A stretch of 64,000 bases of DNA from JBGVSA01 sp041807905 (GCF_041807905.1 NZ_JBGVSA010000005.1:124001-188000); one strand, 5' to 3'; positions 25,743 through 34,046 are shown, numbered from the stretch's first letter. Numbers and translations: made by a program. Notes: generated by a model from the sequence alone, not told the origin.

Positions 25743-27647
25743 ATGGCTGGCGTCGATCCCTGTGCGATCGGCAACCGGCCGCGTCCGATCATGCAGGCCG
25801 TACCCATTCTGTTTGTGGCGCCCACCCCGACAATGGCGCAGATGGTCCGACGCGTGGCGCGTGACCTGGGCATCGAAATCGCCGTAGAGACCGCGAGGGA
25901 TGAAGATTCTCTCGAGATCATTCAGCGCTATGCCGATAGCATTGAAGTGGTGGTGTCCCGCGGCGGTATCGCGCAGATCATTGCTGGCGTCGTCAGCGAC
26001 GATGTCAGCGTGATCGAAGTGACGTTGTCGCTCCAGGATTTGCTGGGCATCGTCAGCAGCTTGTCTCAGCAGGGCATTTCACGCATCGGCGTGGTCAGCC
26101 GCGCGAATCTGTTCGATGGGCTGACGGGCGACTTCCGCATCGGCGCCACGACCATCGCGTTCCGTGCGTGCGCCGACGAAGCCGGCATCGCGCAAGCCAT
26201 TGCAGACCTGCGCGAACAGGGTATCGAAGCGGTCATCGGCTGCCGCCAGGCGTATCACTTCGCACTCGAATGCAACATCGCGGCGGTCTTCCTGGAAAGC
26301 AACGCCATCTCGATCCGCACGGCCCTCGAAGAGGCGTTGCGCCTGGTTCGCGCCCGCAGGCACGAAAAGCTTCAGGCGGTGCAATTGGGCGCCATCATCG
26401 ACAACGTGGGCGAGGGCATCCTCGCCATCGACAACGACCGGGAGGTCCGTTTTCACAACAGCGCGGCCCGCCGCATCTTCGCCACCCAGCCCGGATTTGA
26501 TGCGATCACAAGAATGCTGGGGCAAGGCGTCGGCGAACAGATCGCCACGATCCAGGACAACAGCTACGTCGTACGCATCATCCCGCTCGAAGTCGCGGGA
26601 GAGCGGCGGGGCGAAGTGATCACCCTGCAGGCGGTGAGCCAGATACAGGCGTCGGAAACGCGTATCCGTATCTCTGCACACCGACGCGGCCTGCGCGCCA
26701 AGGCGTCATTCGATGACATCGTCGGTTGTTCCGACGCGCTCGCGGCGACCATCCAGAAGGCGAAGACCTATGCCGCCTACGATGCGAATCTGCTCATTCA
26801 CGGCGAGACCGGCACGGGCAAGGAGATCTTTGCGCAGAGCGTGCATAACCACAGCCCGCGCAGGGAAGGCCCGTTCGTGTCCGTCAATACGGCGTCGATT
26901 CCTGCGTCATTGCTCGAAAGCGAACTCTTTGGCTACGCCGAAGGCGCATTCACCGGGGCGCGCAAGGGTGGCAAGCCCGGGCTCTTTGAATTGGCGCACG
27001 GCGGTACCTTGTTCCTGGACGAAATCGGCGAGTTGGCGCCCGAGATCCAGAGTCGCCTGCTGCGCGTGCTGCAAGAAAAGGAAATCATGCGCATCGGCGA
27101 CGACAAGATCGTGCCCGTCGACGTGCGCATCATCTGCGCGACACACCGTGATCTGTTCGAGCAAGTGCGCAAAGGGCTCTTTCGGGAGGACCTGTACTAC
27201 CGGATCCACGTACTGAGCCTGCACCTGCCGCCATTGCGCGAGCGGCGCGACGACATCGTCCCGCTGTTCCTGCACTTTCTGAGCGGCTTCCCGGGCGTCG
27301 ATGCGAAGGGCTGTTCGCTTGAGCGCGAGGCACGCGATCTGCTGCACGGTTACGCGTGGCCGGGCAATGTCCGGCAATTGCATAACGTGGCCGAAGTGCT
27401 GGCCTACTTCAAACTGGCGCGCATCGAAGCCCGGCATATCGTCGAAGTGCTGGACCAGCAGTCGGGCGCGCTCGGGCCTGATTCCCGGCTGACCATCCCT
27501 GACACCGGCACGCTCAAGCAAATGGAAGGGCATATCATTCGTGGATTGCTGGCCCGCCATTCTCAAGACGAGGTGTGCCGGCGTCTGGGGGTCAGCCGCG
27601 TGACCTTGTGGCGCAAACTCAAGGCGCAGGCGGACGCAGACGCATGA
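25743..27647 (+). CDS. Sigma-54-dependent activator with PrpR N-terminal sensor domain
   Basis: 634 residues. The domains are a PrpR_N sensor (about 20-200), a PAS-like stretch (about 215-300, AIIDNVGEGILAIDNDREVRFHNSAA), an AAA+ domain with Walker A GETGTGKE at 355-362 and GAFTGA at 401-406 for RpoN contact, and a Fis-type HTH at the C-terminus (EVCRRLGVSRVTLWRKLK). It is related to the propionate regulator PrpR, but the neighbours are a TRAP transporter and sugar-acid enzymes, not prp genes, so it should sense a sugar acid or its product. The ATG at 25791 (MQAVPILFVAPT) is an alternative start; neither has a good ribosome-binding site. Confidence 0.88.
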   Translation: MAGVDPCAIGNRPRPIMQAVPILFVAPTPTMAQMVRRVARDLGIEIAVETARDEDSLEIIQRYADSIEVVVSRGGIAQIIAGVVSDDVSVIEVTLSLQDLLGIVSSLSQQGISRIGVVSRANLFDGLTGDFRIGATTIAFRACADEAGIAQAIADLREQGIEAVIGCRQAYHFALECNIAAVFLESNAISIRTALEEALRLVRARRHEKLQAVQLGAIIDNVGEGILAIDNDREVRFHNSAARRIFATQPGFDAITRMLGQGVGEQIATIQDNSYVVRIIPLEVAGERRGEVITLQAVSQIQASETRIRISAHRRGLRAKASFDDIVGCSDALAATIQKAKTYAAYDANLLIHGETGTGKEIFAQSVHNHSPRREGPFVSVNTASIPASLLESELFGYAEGAFTGARKGGKPGLFELAHGGTLFLDEIGELAPEIQSRLLRVLQEKEIMRIGDDKIVPVDVRIICATHRDLFEQVRKGLFREDLYYRIHVLSLHLPPLRERRDDIVPLFLHFLSGFPGVDAKGCSLEREARDLLHGYAWPGNVRQLHNVAEVLAYFKLARIEARHIVEVLDQQSGALGPDSRLTIPDTGTLKQMEGHIIRGLLARHSQDEVCRRLGVSRVTLWRKLKAQADADA

Positions 27648-27661
27648 ATCGGCGCGGCGTC

Positions 27662-27691
27662 TCTGAATTTCAGTTGTCTGAGCTTCGTCAG
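27662..27691. repeat. Two small dyads in the gap upstream of the panE-like gene
   Basis: CTGAATTTCAG (27662-27672) is followed by TCTGA-GCTTCG-TCAGA (27676-27691), whose arms and 6-base spacer echo the large dyad upstream of dctP. They may be extra sites for the same activator controlling the reductase gene. I found no -24/-12 promoter in the remaining gap, so this is tentative. Confidence 0.35.
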
Positions 27692-27783
27692 AATTATTAC
27701 CTTCCAATAAGCCACATTCGCAGCAGTCAGATGGGCATGGAAAGACCTGTTATCAACGCAGAACGAACAGAGGAGACAGAGCT

Positions 27784-28707
27784 ATGAAAATTGCGGTAGT
27801 AGGTGCGGGCGGTGTCGGCGGTTACTTCGGTGCCCGACTCGCTAAGGCTGGCTGTGACGTCACGTTCGTGGCGCGTGGTGCGCATCTGGCGGCCATGCGC
27901 GACAAAGGGTTGCGCATCCTGAGCGAGGGCGGTGACATCCATCTGGATTCACCCAAGCTGGTCGAACGCCCTGAACAGCTATCGCCAGTCGACCTCGTCA
28001 TCGTTGCCGTCAAGCTGTGGGACACCGAGCAAGTGGCCGCGTCGCTCCGTTCGGTCGCAGAGCAGGGCGCAGCCGTCATCTCGTTCCAGAATGGCGTGGC
28101 AAAGGACGAAATTCTCGCCAAACACCTGCCGGCCGAATCCATCCTCGGTGGATCGAGCTTTATTTCCGCGTTCATCGAATCCCCCGGCGTCGTCCGCCAC
28201 GTCGGTGCGCTCCAGCGACTCGTATTCGGCGAGTACAACGGGCAGCGTTCCGCGCGCGTGGAAGACTTTCTCGATGCCTGCCAGCGTGCTGGCATCAACG
28301 CTGAAATCCACGACGACGTACGTCGGCAGGTGTGGGAGAAGTTCGTCTTCCTCGTGGGGCTCTCCGGCGCCACCTCGGCCATCCGCCAGACCATCGGACC
28401 AGTGCGCGAGAACCCGCGCAGCCGCGCTTTCCTCCACGATCTCATGCGCGAAACGGTCGCCGTCGGCCGGGCGCGCGGCATCAATCTGGCAGAGAACTAC
28501 GCCGACGACCGTCTGGCTTTCTGCGATACATTGCCAGCCGGCATGACCTCGTCCATGCACAACGATCTCGAGCGCGGCAACCGCCTCGAAGTCGCATGGC
28601 TGTCGGGCGGGGTCGCCGACTACGGCCGCGAACTCGGCGTGCAGACGCCTCGCAACCAGGCCGTTGCCGATATCCTGGCGATCTACGCCCAAGGCACCAG
28701 ACGCTGA
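27784..28707 (+). CDS. Ketopantoate-reductase-family protein (PanE/ApbA-like)
   Basis: 307 residues. The NADP-binding GAGGVGGYFGARLAKAG is at residues 7-23, with the conserved KLWDTEQVAASL (catalytic-lysine region), QNGVAKDEILAKHLP and the C-terminal ApbA_C domain with SSMHNDLERGNRLEVAWLSGG. True PanE makes pantoate for coenzyme A. Many family members in catabolic clusters reduce other 2-oxo acids, and here it follows the PrpR-like activator next to a sugar-acid operon. A catabolic role is thus plausible. The ribosome-binding site is GAGGAGA. Confidence 0.85.
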   Translation: MKIAVVGAGGVGGYFGARLAKAGCDVTFVARGAHLAAMRDKGLRILSEGGDIHLDSPKLVERPEQLSPVDLVIVAVKLWDTEQVAASLRSVAEQGAAVISFQNGVAKDEILAKHLPAESILGGSSFISAFIESPGVVRHVGALQRLVFGEYNGQRSARVEDFLDACQRAGINAEIHDDVRRQVWEKFVFLVGLSGATSAIRQTIGPVRENPRSRAFLHDLMRETVAVGRARGINLAENYADDRLAFCDTLPAGMTSSMHNDLERGNRLEVAWLSGGVADYGRELGVQTPRNQAVADILAIYAQGTRR

Positions 28708-28778
28708 TCCACCTTCCCGGCGCGCAAGCCGCGCCGGCCCCGTCTTCTCCGCGCCAATGCCCTCTTCAGTCTATTCAC

Positions 28779-29867
28779 CTAGATCGGGCGTGGAGAGTCT
28801 TCCTCCAGCCCCAGACGCCGCACTACCGCCTTGCGGCTCAGATGCCATGCGAGTAGATGCGGAGGCATGCGCAGCCAGTGGCCGCGGATGTAGAGCAGCC
28901 AGCGCGCGAGCGGCGTGAAGGCGTCGTTGGCCAGCATGTGGTTCGGCCGCAGGGCGCGAATGTACAGGGCGTCCATCAATCCTGCGTAACCTGGGGCCGC
29001 GTCGCTGGCGCGCTGCAGTGCGGTGGTCGGTATCGGGCTGGCGAGAATGCGCTGGCACAGATGCAGCGCGTAATAGAGCGGGCGTTGCAGGTGCAGCGCG
29101 GCGGCTCGGGTCTGCAATGCGGCCCAGAAATCCGGCGAGTCGAAATGCCGCAGCAGGCGATCGAGATCTGAAAGATCCCTCAGGCCGTTGTCCAGTTCGC
29201 CTTCGTGGAAGAGATGGCAGGCGCTGTGCAGCACCATGTCGGCTGGGGCCAGCACGCGGATGTCGGCACCCTCGACCGCAACCGGACGCGCCGCCGCGAG
29301 CAAAAGCGATGCATCGGGCGGTCGATGGGCGGTGGCGGGCAGGATGTTGTGGTGGACGTCGAGCACCGTCATCCGCCGCGTATGGGCCAGCGGGGGCAAC
29401 TCGTGCATCCAGCGGCGGTAGTACTTCTGGTCGTAGGCCGACAGGTGCGAACTGATCCAGCCATGCCGCAGCAATGCGGTCTCTGCGCGCATGAGTGAGT
29501 CGCGCGGCACGAGCAGGTCGATGTCGCCGAACAGTCGTCCGGCCGCGCAGGGCAGGTCGGCCAGCGCGTAGGCGGCGCCCTTGAGCAATACCAGCGGCTC
29601 GCCGGCTTCAGCCAGCGCCCGGGCAACGCGCAGCGATTCGGCGCGGACTTCGAGCCGCTGGCGTGCGGCAAGGATCAATGCGCTTTGCAGATGCCGCCGG
29701 GGCGCTGCGGGCACATCGTCGAGCCAGCCGGCGCGTGCAAGGTCGTCCGCAAGCCGTGCCAGAACGTTGGCCATGCGCGCCTGGCGAATCAGGATGTCCC
29801 AATCACGGAGATCGAGTGCCCTCACGCCGCGCAGGTCGCGCAGGGCTGGCGTGACGAGATCGATCAT
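28779..29867 (-). CDS. Nucleotidyltransferase-family protein of the HPr-rel-A cassette
   Basis: 362 residues resembling the NTP_transf_5 family. The catalytic DxD is Asp115-x-Asp117 in AGRLFGDIDLLVP, preceded by LVLLKGAAYALAD, and a later VLDVHHNI supplies a third acidic residue. The helical C-terminal part contains LHSACHLFHEGE. Such enzymes transfer a nucleotide to a small molecule, protein or RNA; related proteins occur in modified-peptide clusters. The ATG at 29867 overlaps the HprK-related kinase stop (ATGA), so the kinase and nucleotidyltransferase are translationally coupled. It is the last gene of the operon. The substrate is unknown. Confidence 0.78.
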   Translation of the reverse strand: MIDLVTPALRDLRGVRALDLRDWDILIRQARMANVLARLADDLARAGWLDDVPAAPRRHLQSALILAARQRLEVRAESLRVARALAEAGEPLVLLKGAAYALADLPCAAGRLFGDIDLLVPRDSLMRAETALLRHGWISSHLSAYDQKYYRRWMHELPPLAHTRRMTVLDVHHNILPATAHRPPDASLLLAAARPVAVEGADIRVLAPADMVLHSACHLFHEGELDNGLRDLSDLDRLLRHFDSPDFWAALQTRAAALHLQRPLYYALHLCQRILASPIPTTALQRASDAAPGYAGLMDALYIRALRPNHMLANDAFTPLARWLLYIRGHWLRMPPHLLAWHLSRKAVVRRLGLEEDSPRPI

Positions 29868-30784
29868 CGCGCTTTCTCCGCCAGCCGATCGAAGGCTGTG
29901 ATGGCATCGTCCAGGCGGTCGTAAGTGAAGGACATCGATTCGCAATCGTCGATGACGCCCGCGAGGGTGGTGAAGCCTTGCTCCCCCAGCACGCTGTAGT
30001 TGAACGCGTTGTCCGCCAGTTCGATGAAAGCCTCGGCTTTCGGGCGCGCGACCAGTTGGGGCGTACTGCCGGCTTGCCAGCGCGGAAAGATGATCCAGCG
30101 TGGGCGGGCCCGTTCATTGACGCGCGCGACACTGTCTTGCGGCGGGCGCAAGTGCCCGACCGTCCCTTTGGTCGTGTCGTGGGTCAGCGGGCCGAACCGG
30201 GCATCCGGGGCGAAATCGGAAATCAATCCGATCGACTGGTTCTTGAGGTTGATCGGGCGCGCCAGTGCCTGGATGGCGTTGTCCGCCGGGTCGATCAAGG
30301 TCAGCTCATCCGAGCATAGGCGCCAGCCGCGTTGGACGAGCGCTGCACACAAGGTGCTCTTGCCCGAGCCGGGCGGGGCGGGGAGGATCGCCACCCGTCC
30401 ATTGCGTTCGACGGCCGCCGCATGAATGATCAGATACTGATGGCAGGTTTGCGCCACACACCAGTTCAGCCCCCATTCGAGCAATGCATAGGCCTGTGGC
30501 AGCGGCAGCGGCGCGAACGGCTGGGCGCCATCGAAGAGAAACTCGGCCTGCGCCCGCCAATGGCCACGCAGGCCGGGGGCGCGTCGCACACCGACGTGAA
30601 AGTCGGCAAAGCCGTCATCTTCAGGCACCGGGTGATGGGCGTAGAGCGTGCGGATGGTCCGCGCCACTTCCGGCAAGCGGCTGGTGATCCGTTGCACGAT
30701 CGGGCCCGTACGCAACAGCAGGCCCTGGCCAGCCAATTGCGCAGCGATATCCGCAGCGGGGAGAGCACCGATCGTCGGGATCAA
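29864..30784 (-). CDS. HprK-related kinase A
   Basis: 306 residues. The Walker A motif PPGSGKST is at 137-144, followed by WRLCSDELTLID, the pattern of the C-terminal catalytic domain of HPr kinase/phosphorylase. The N-terminal HprK domain is absent. Homologues tailor lasso peptides by phosphorylating a serine, and this subtype is known from cassettes with a PqqD-like protein. It starts with TTG at 30784 in a TTGA overlap with the pqqD-like gene; no nearby ATG would keep the N-terminal region. With the next gene overlapping by 4 bases, the products probably form one pathway. Confidence 0.82.
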   Translation of the reverse strand: MIPTIGALPAADIAAQLAGQGLLLRTGPIVQRITSRLPEVARTIRTLYAHHPVPEDDGFADFHVGVRRAPGLRGHWRAQAEFLFDGAQPFAPLPLPQAYALLEWGLNWCVAQTCHQYLIIHAAAVERNGRVAILPAPPGSGKSTLCAALVQRGWRLCSDELTLIDPADNAIQALARPINLKNQSIGLISDFAPDARFGPLTHDTTKGTVGHLRPPQDSVARVNERARPRWIIFPRWQAGSTPQLVARPKAEAFIELADNAFNYSVLGEQGFTTLAGVIDDCESMSFTYDRLDDAITAFDRLAEKAR

Positions 30785-31020
30785 ATCAGTTCGAGCTGCC
30801 GAAGTCTGCTGAAGGCCTCTTGTACCGCTTCTCGCAGGGGCGCGTCGACGGTTTGTTGGAGCAGGGTGGCGATTGCGTCACAGGCACTCGCAGGATCGGA
30901 GCGCTGCTCAGCGGGGAGCTGGAAGAGTTCGGCGGCCAACGGGTCGAGCGCGTGTGTGTCGCCGGTCTGACGATCGTACACAACGGCGCCGTCTGCCCAG
31001 TCGTGCTGCAACCAGCGCAT
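30781..31020 (-). CDS. PqqD-like peptide chaperone of the HPr-rel-A cassette
   Basis: A 79-residue protein with the small winged PqqD/RRE-type pattern: a WLQHDWADGAVVYDRQTGDTHALDPLAAELFQ strand-turn-helix N-terminus, followed by helical segments ending in LRQLELI. PqqD-like domains bind leader peptides and hand them to modifying enzymes. Its stop overlaps the TTG start of the HprK-related kinase, and its start is 7 bases after the stop of the gene for a small exported protein. That neighbour is therefore a natural candidate client. Assignment rests on size, pattern and context. Confidence 0.75.
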   Translation of the reverse strand: MRWLQHDWADGAVVYDRQTGDTHALDPLAAELFQLPAEQRSDPASACDAIATLLQQTVDAPLREAVQEAFSRLRQLELI

Positions 31021-31026
31021 CGGATA

Positions 31027-31632
31027 TCAGCCCAATGCGTCAGGGACGATGCCCGTGCTGCTGAAGTACGCCAGCATGTCGCTGGCACGCCAGAGCGGGC
31101 CACCGGCAAAGGGTTGATAGGTCCCGTTCTTGTTGGCGTATTCATTCCAGACGTTGCGCAGGTCGTTCTCGGTCATCGCCTTGGGGCTGACCAGTCCCGC
31201 GCGGATGTTGAACAGCGCAGCCACGAAGCACTGGGCGATGCGCTGGCTCTGGTTCGGGCTGCTCTGGTTGAGCACGTCGTTGATCGACTTGCTGCCGAAG
31301 TTGCTGCCGCTGTAGCTGCCGCGCGCAAAGACCGTCGAGAAAGGCGTGTCCTTGGTCTTGATCGGGCAGTTGCTGGAGGTCTTGTAGTACGTGATCTTGC
31401 GTCCATTGCAGGTCTGCAGTTGCGTGCCGGGCCGGCTGAGATTGCCGGACATGGTGCGCGACATCGACTGGCAGATGATGGTCTGGCTCGTGGCCAGCAC
31501 CGGACGGCTTGCCAGCGTCAACACCACCACCGGGGCGCCGGCGATACCGCCACGCAGCAGGCGACGACGTGCTTCGCTTACGCGTTCTGCGTCGGGGGCC
31601 GGGGCGCTGGCTTCGTGCTTTTGCTCGGTCAT
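31027..31632 (-). CDS. Small exported protein with twin-arginine-like signal, possible substrate of the HPr-rel-A cassette
   Basis: 201 residues, no family recognised. It has a charged N-terminus, then ARRRLLRGG and a hydrophobic stretch (GAPVVVLTLASRPVLA), resembling a Tat or Sec signal peptide with cleavage after VLA at about residue 48. The mature part is rich in Ser, Asn and Thr and has four cysteines (IICQ, QTCN, SNCP, AQCF) that could form two disulfides. It is the first gene of an operon with the PqqD-like, HprK-like and nucleotidyltransferase genes, so it may be what they modify. The start at 31632 is chosen over an in-frame ATG at 31665; neither has a strong ribosome-binding site. 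Confidence 0.65.
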   Translation of the reverse strand: MTEQKHEASAPAPDAERVSEARRRLLRGGIAGAPVVVLTLASRPVLATSQTIICQSMSRTMSGNLSRPGTQLQTCNGRKITYYKTSSNCPIKTKDTPFSTVFARGSYSGSNFGSKSINDVLNQSSPNQSQRIAQCFVAALFNIRAGLVSPKAMTENDLRNVWNEYANKNGTYQPFAGGPLWRASDMLAYFSSTGIVPDALG

Positions 31633-31715
31633 GGTCGTGTGGATTCGCTGTCGTCCTGGAGCCAATGCGGCTCTGCTCTATTGTGGGCGAGGCACGCTGT
31701 CGACGATGTGAATTA

Positions 31716-31764
31716 CGCACGTTTGTGCGCACTCGCCGCCTCGCATCCCTAAAAGCAATTAGGG
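31716..31764. promoter_or_regulatory. Two perfect dyads upstream of the HPr-rel-A operon
   Basis: CGCAC-GTTT-GTGCG (31716-31729) and CCCTAA-AAGCAA-TTAGGG (31747-31764) lie 85-130 bases upstream of the exported-protein start, in the 240-base gap to the fructosamine kinase gene. They are candidate operators for the cassette. No regulator gene lies beside it. Confidence 0.4.
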
Positions 31765-31872
31765 TGCCTGTTTGGATGTTGCGGAAAATGCGCTGTTTTT
31801 CAGTGGGTTACAGAGGAGGTGTCGCCGCACGGATGGCCACTGTCAAATCCGTCGACGCTTGCCACGGCAGCC

Positions 31873-32772
31873 TTATCGAGCCAGTTCCGTCGCCAGTCGG
31901 GAGGCCATCCGCTCGGCTTGTGCGAGGTAGCCACGGCCGAAGAGATTCAGGTGATTGAGCACGTGGTACAAGTTGTAGAGCCCCTTGCGGACCTCGTAGC
32001 CCTCGTGCAGCGGCCAGCTTTGCCGGTAGGCCACATAGAAGCTCATTGGAAAGCCGCCGAAGAGTTCGGTCATTGCCAGGTCGGCTTCGCGGTCACCGAT
32101 ATAAGCGGCCGGATCGAACAAGGCCGGCGTGCCGTCCTCGAGCATGCCGATATTGCCGGACCACAGGTCGCCGTGCAGCAGGCTCGGTGCCGGCTGGTAG
32201 TCCAGAAACAGGGCGGCGGCGCGTTCGCACAGGCGCTCGCCATCGCGCTGCAAGGCGCCGTGGTAACCGTTTGCCGCTGCCCGCGCCAGTTGCGGCGCCA
32301 GGCGCTCCAGCGTAAAGAATCGCGGCCAGTTGTCGTGCCTGTTGTTGGGTTGCGGCGTGGTGCCGATGAAGTTGGGGTATGGCCAGCCGAAGTGCGTTTC
32401 AGTGGGCAGTCGGTGGAGCGCCGCCAGCGCGTGGCCGGCACGCTCGCCTTCGGCGTCGCCACGCAGCGGCCGCAGATCGAGCCATTCAAGCACCAGTACG
32501 GCGTCATCGCCGACAGCCTCGCAGCCCAGCACACGCGGCACGCGGAATGCCTCGCATGCGGCCAGCGCGGCAAGGTCGCGCGCTTCCGCCTCGAACATGG
32601 CGAGATCCGCCCCCGGTCGCAACTTGACGAAAGCGTCAGCGGCGGCACCCCGCGCGCGCAGCGCCGTGTTGATGTCGCCACCGGCAACCGGCTCGATCGA
32701 CGACAGCCCGAAACGCCCGCCGATGGCATCGCTCGCCATGCGTTCGACGGCGGCGGAAAGTGCAGCATTCAT
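31873..32772 (-). CDS. Fructosamine kinase family protein
   Basis: 299 residues of the FN3K family, which phosphorylates ketosamine adducts formed by sugars on protein amines so that they decompose. The phosphotransferase motif is SLLHGDLWSGNIG, with the following FDPAAYIGDREADLAM supplying the metal-binding Asp; THFGWPYPNFIG is typical of the family. The start ATG at 32772 overlaps the stop of the Ser/Thr kinase gene (ATGA). A longer open frame to 33105 is not supported. Confidence 0.9.
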   Translation of the reverse strand: MNAALSAAVERMASDAIGGRFGLSSIEPVAGGDINTALRARGAAADAFVKLRPGADLAMFEAEARDLAALAACEAFRVPRVLGCEAVGDDAVLVLEWLDLRPLRGDAEGERAGHALAALHRLPTETHFGWPYPNFIGTTPQPNNRHDNWPRFFTLERLAPQLARAAANGYHGALQRDGERLCERAAALFLDYQPAPSLLHGDLWSGNIGMLEDGTPALFDPAAYIGDREADLAMTELFGGFPMSFYVAYRQSWPLHEGYEVRKGLYNLYHVLNHLNLFGRGYLAQAERMASRLATELAR

Positions 32773-34046
32773 AGATGGATGATCCTCTCGTTGGCCGCCG
32801 CCAGGCGATGCGCCAGCGTGTCGAGGAAGGCGCGGAAGAACAGCATGCGACACTCGCTCGATGCACGGTCCAGCGCCTGGCCGCGCACTTCGATCAGCAT
32901 GCAGTCCGAATCTGCGATGACGTCTGCACTGCGGCCATGCCCGGCACCGAACAGCGACATCTCTCCAAAGCACTCTCCCACCACCAGGCGATACAGGGGC
33001 AAACCGTGCGAGCAGATGCTGGCGTGGCCGCTGGCGAGCAACGCGAAGTACGAGCCCGCATCGCCTTCGCGCATCACGAGGCTGCCGGCGCTGACTTCGC
33101 GCCATGAAGACAGATGCAGCGCTTCCCAGATGTGGACGTCATCGAAGCGCTGGAAAAACGGCATCGCGCGCATGAGCTGGAAGCGCTGCGTTTCCGATGG
33201 CAGCGTGTGGCGCGCGGTGAGCTTCTGCGTGCGCGCGAACTGCGCCAGATCGTGCGAAAACTCCTGCCACCCGGCGTAGCGGATGTCGCGCGAGCGGTGC
33301 ATGGCGCGCATCACGATATCGTCGAGGGCCTGCGGCACGTCCGGGCGTTGCGACGACGGGGGCGGCGCATCGCCCTGGCTGATCCGGTGGGCGAGGCTCA
33401 CGTGGTTGCTGGCCGTGAAAGGCAGCCGCCCGGTCAGCAACTGATACATCACCACGCCCAGCGAATAGATGTCCGTCTGGTGATTGAGCGGCTCTTCCAG
33501 CACTTGTTCGGGTGACATGTAGGCGGGCGAGCCAATGCCCGATACGACCGTCCGCTCGTAATCCTGGAACAGCGCCGAACCGAAGTCCGACACCTTCACG
33601 TCGGCCGCGTCGTCGGTGGTCAGAAGGATGTTGGCGGGCTTGATGTCGCGATGCGTGACACCCTGTCGCCACGCATATTCGAGCGCGCGCGAGCACTTGA
33701 AGAGAATCTCCACCACCCGATCGACGGGCAGCAGGTTGTCCACGCGACAGAAGTTCTGCAGTGTGCCGCCGGGCACGTATTCCATGGCGAGGTAGGCGTC
33801 GTCCTCGCCGATGGTGACATCGAATATCTGGACGATGTGCGGATGCTGGAGCCTGCCGGCCAGCGCGGCTTCCATCTGCAATTGCTGCCGCTGTGCGCGG
33901 GCGGCTTCAGTGTCGCGCAGATGTTCAGGGTGAAAGCGCTTGAGGGCGACGTGGCGCTCGAAGAACGGGTCGAAGGCAAGGAACACCTCGCTGCTCGACC
34001 CGTCTCCGATGGGCTGGATGATTTCGTACCGCCCGATGCGCGCCAT
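32769..34046 (-). CDS. Serine/threonine protein kinase with C-terminal cyclic-nucleotide-binding domain
   Basis: 425 residues. The N-terminal Hanks-type kinase (about 7-265) has the VALKRF lysine, HRDIKPANILL catalytic loop, VKVSDFGSALF and a SPAYMSPEQ activation segment: all key residues are present. A cNMP-binding domain (about 290-405) has the phosphate-binding cassette FGEMSLFGAGHGRSADV with its Arg. There is no transmembrane segment, so the enzyme is probably cytoplasmic and regulated directly by cAMP or c-di-GMP-like nucleotide. It is coupled by ATGA to the fructosamine kinase gene. Confidence 0.9.
   Translation of the reverse strand: MARIGRYEIIQPIGDGSSSEVFLAFDPFFERHVALKRFHPEHLRDTEAARAQRQQLQMEAALAGRLQHPHIVQIFDVTIGEDDAYLAMEYVPGGTLQNFCRVDNLLPVDRVVEILFKCSRALEYAWRQGVTHRDIKPANILLTTDDAADVKVSDFGSALFQDYERTVVSGIGSPAYMSPEQVLEEPLNHQTDIYSLGVVMYQLLTGRLPFTASNHVSLAHRISQGDAPPPSSQRPDVPQALDDIVMRAMHRSRDIRYAGWQEFSHDLAQFARTQKLTARHTLPSETQRFQLMRAMPFFQRFDDVHIWEALHLSSWREVSAGSLVMREGDAGSYFALLASGHASICSHGLPLYRLVVGECFGEMSLFGAGHGRSADVIADSDCMLIEVRGQALDRASSECRMLFFRAFLDTLAHRLAAANERIIHL

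Noticed and set aside
27727..27760. Sigma-54 promoter before the PanE-like gene
   Set aside because: GG and GC pairs were checked; none has the 10-base spacing with a TTGC-like -12 element.
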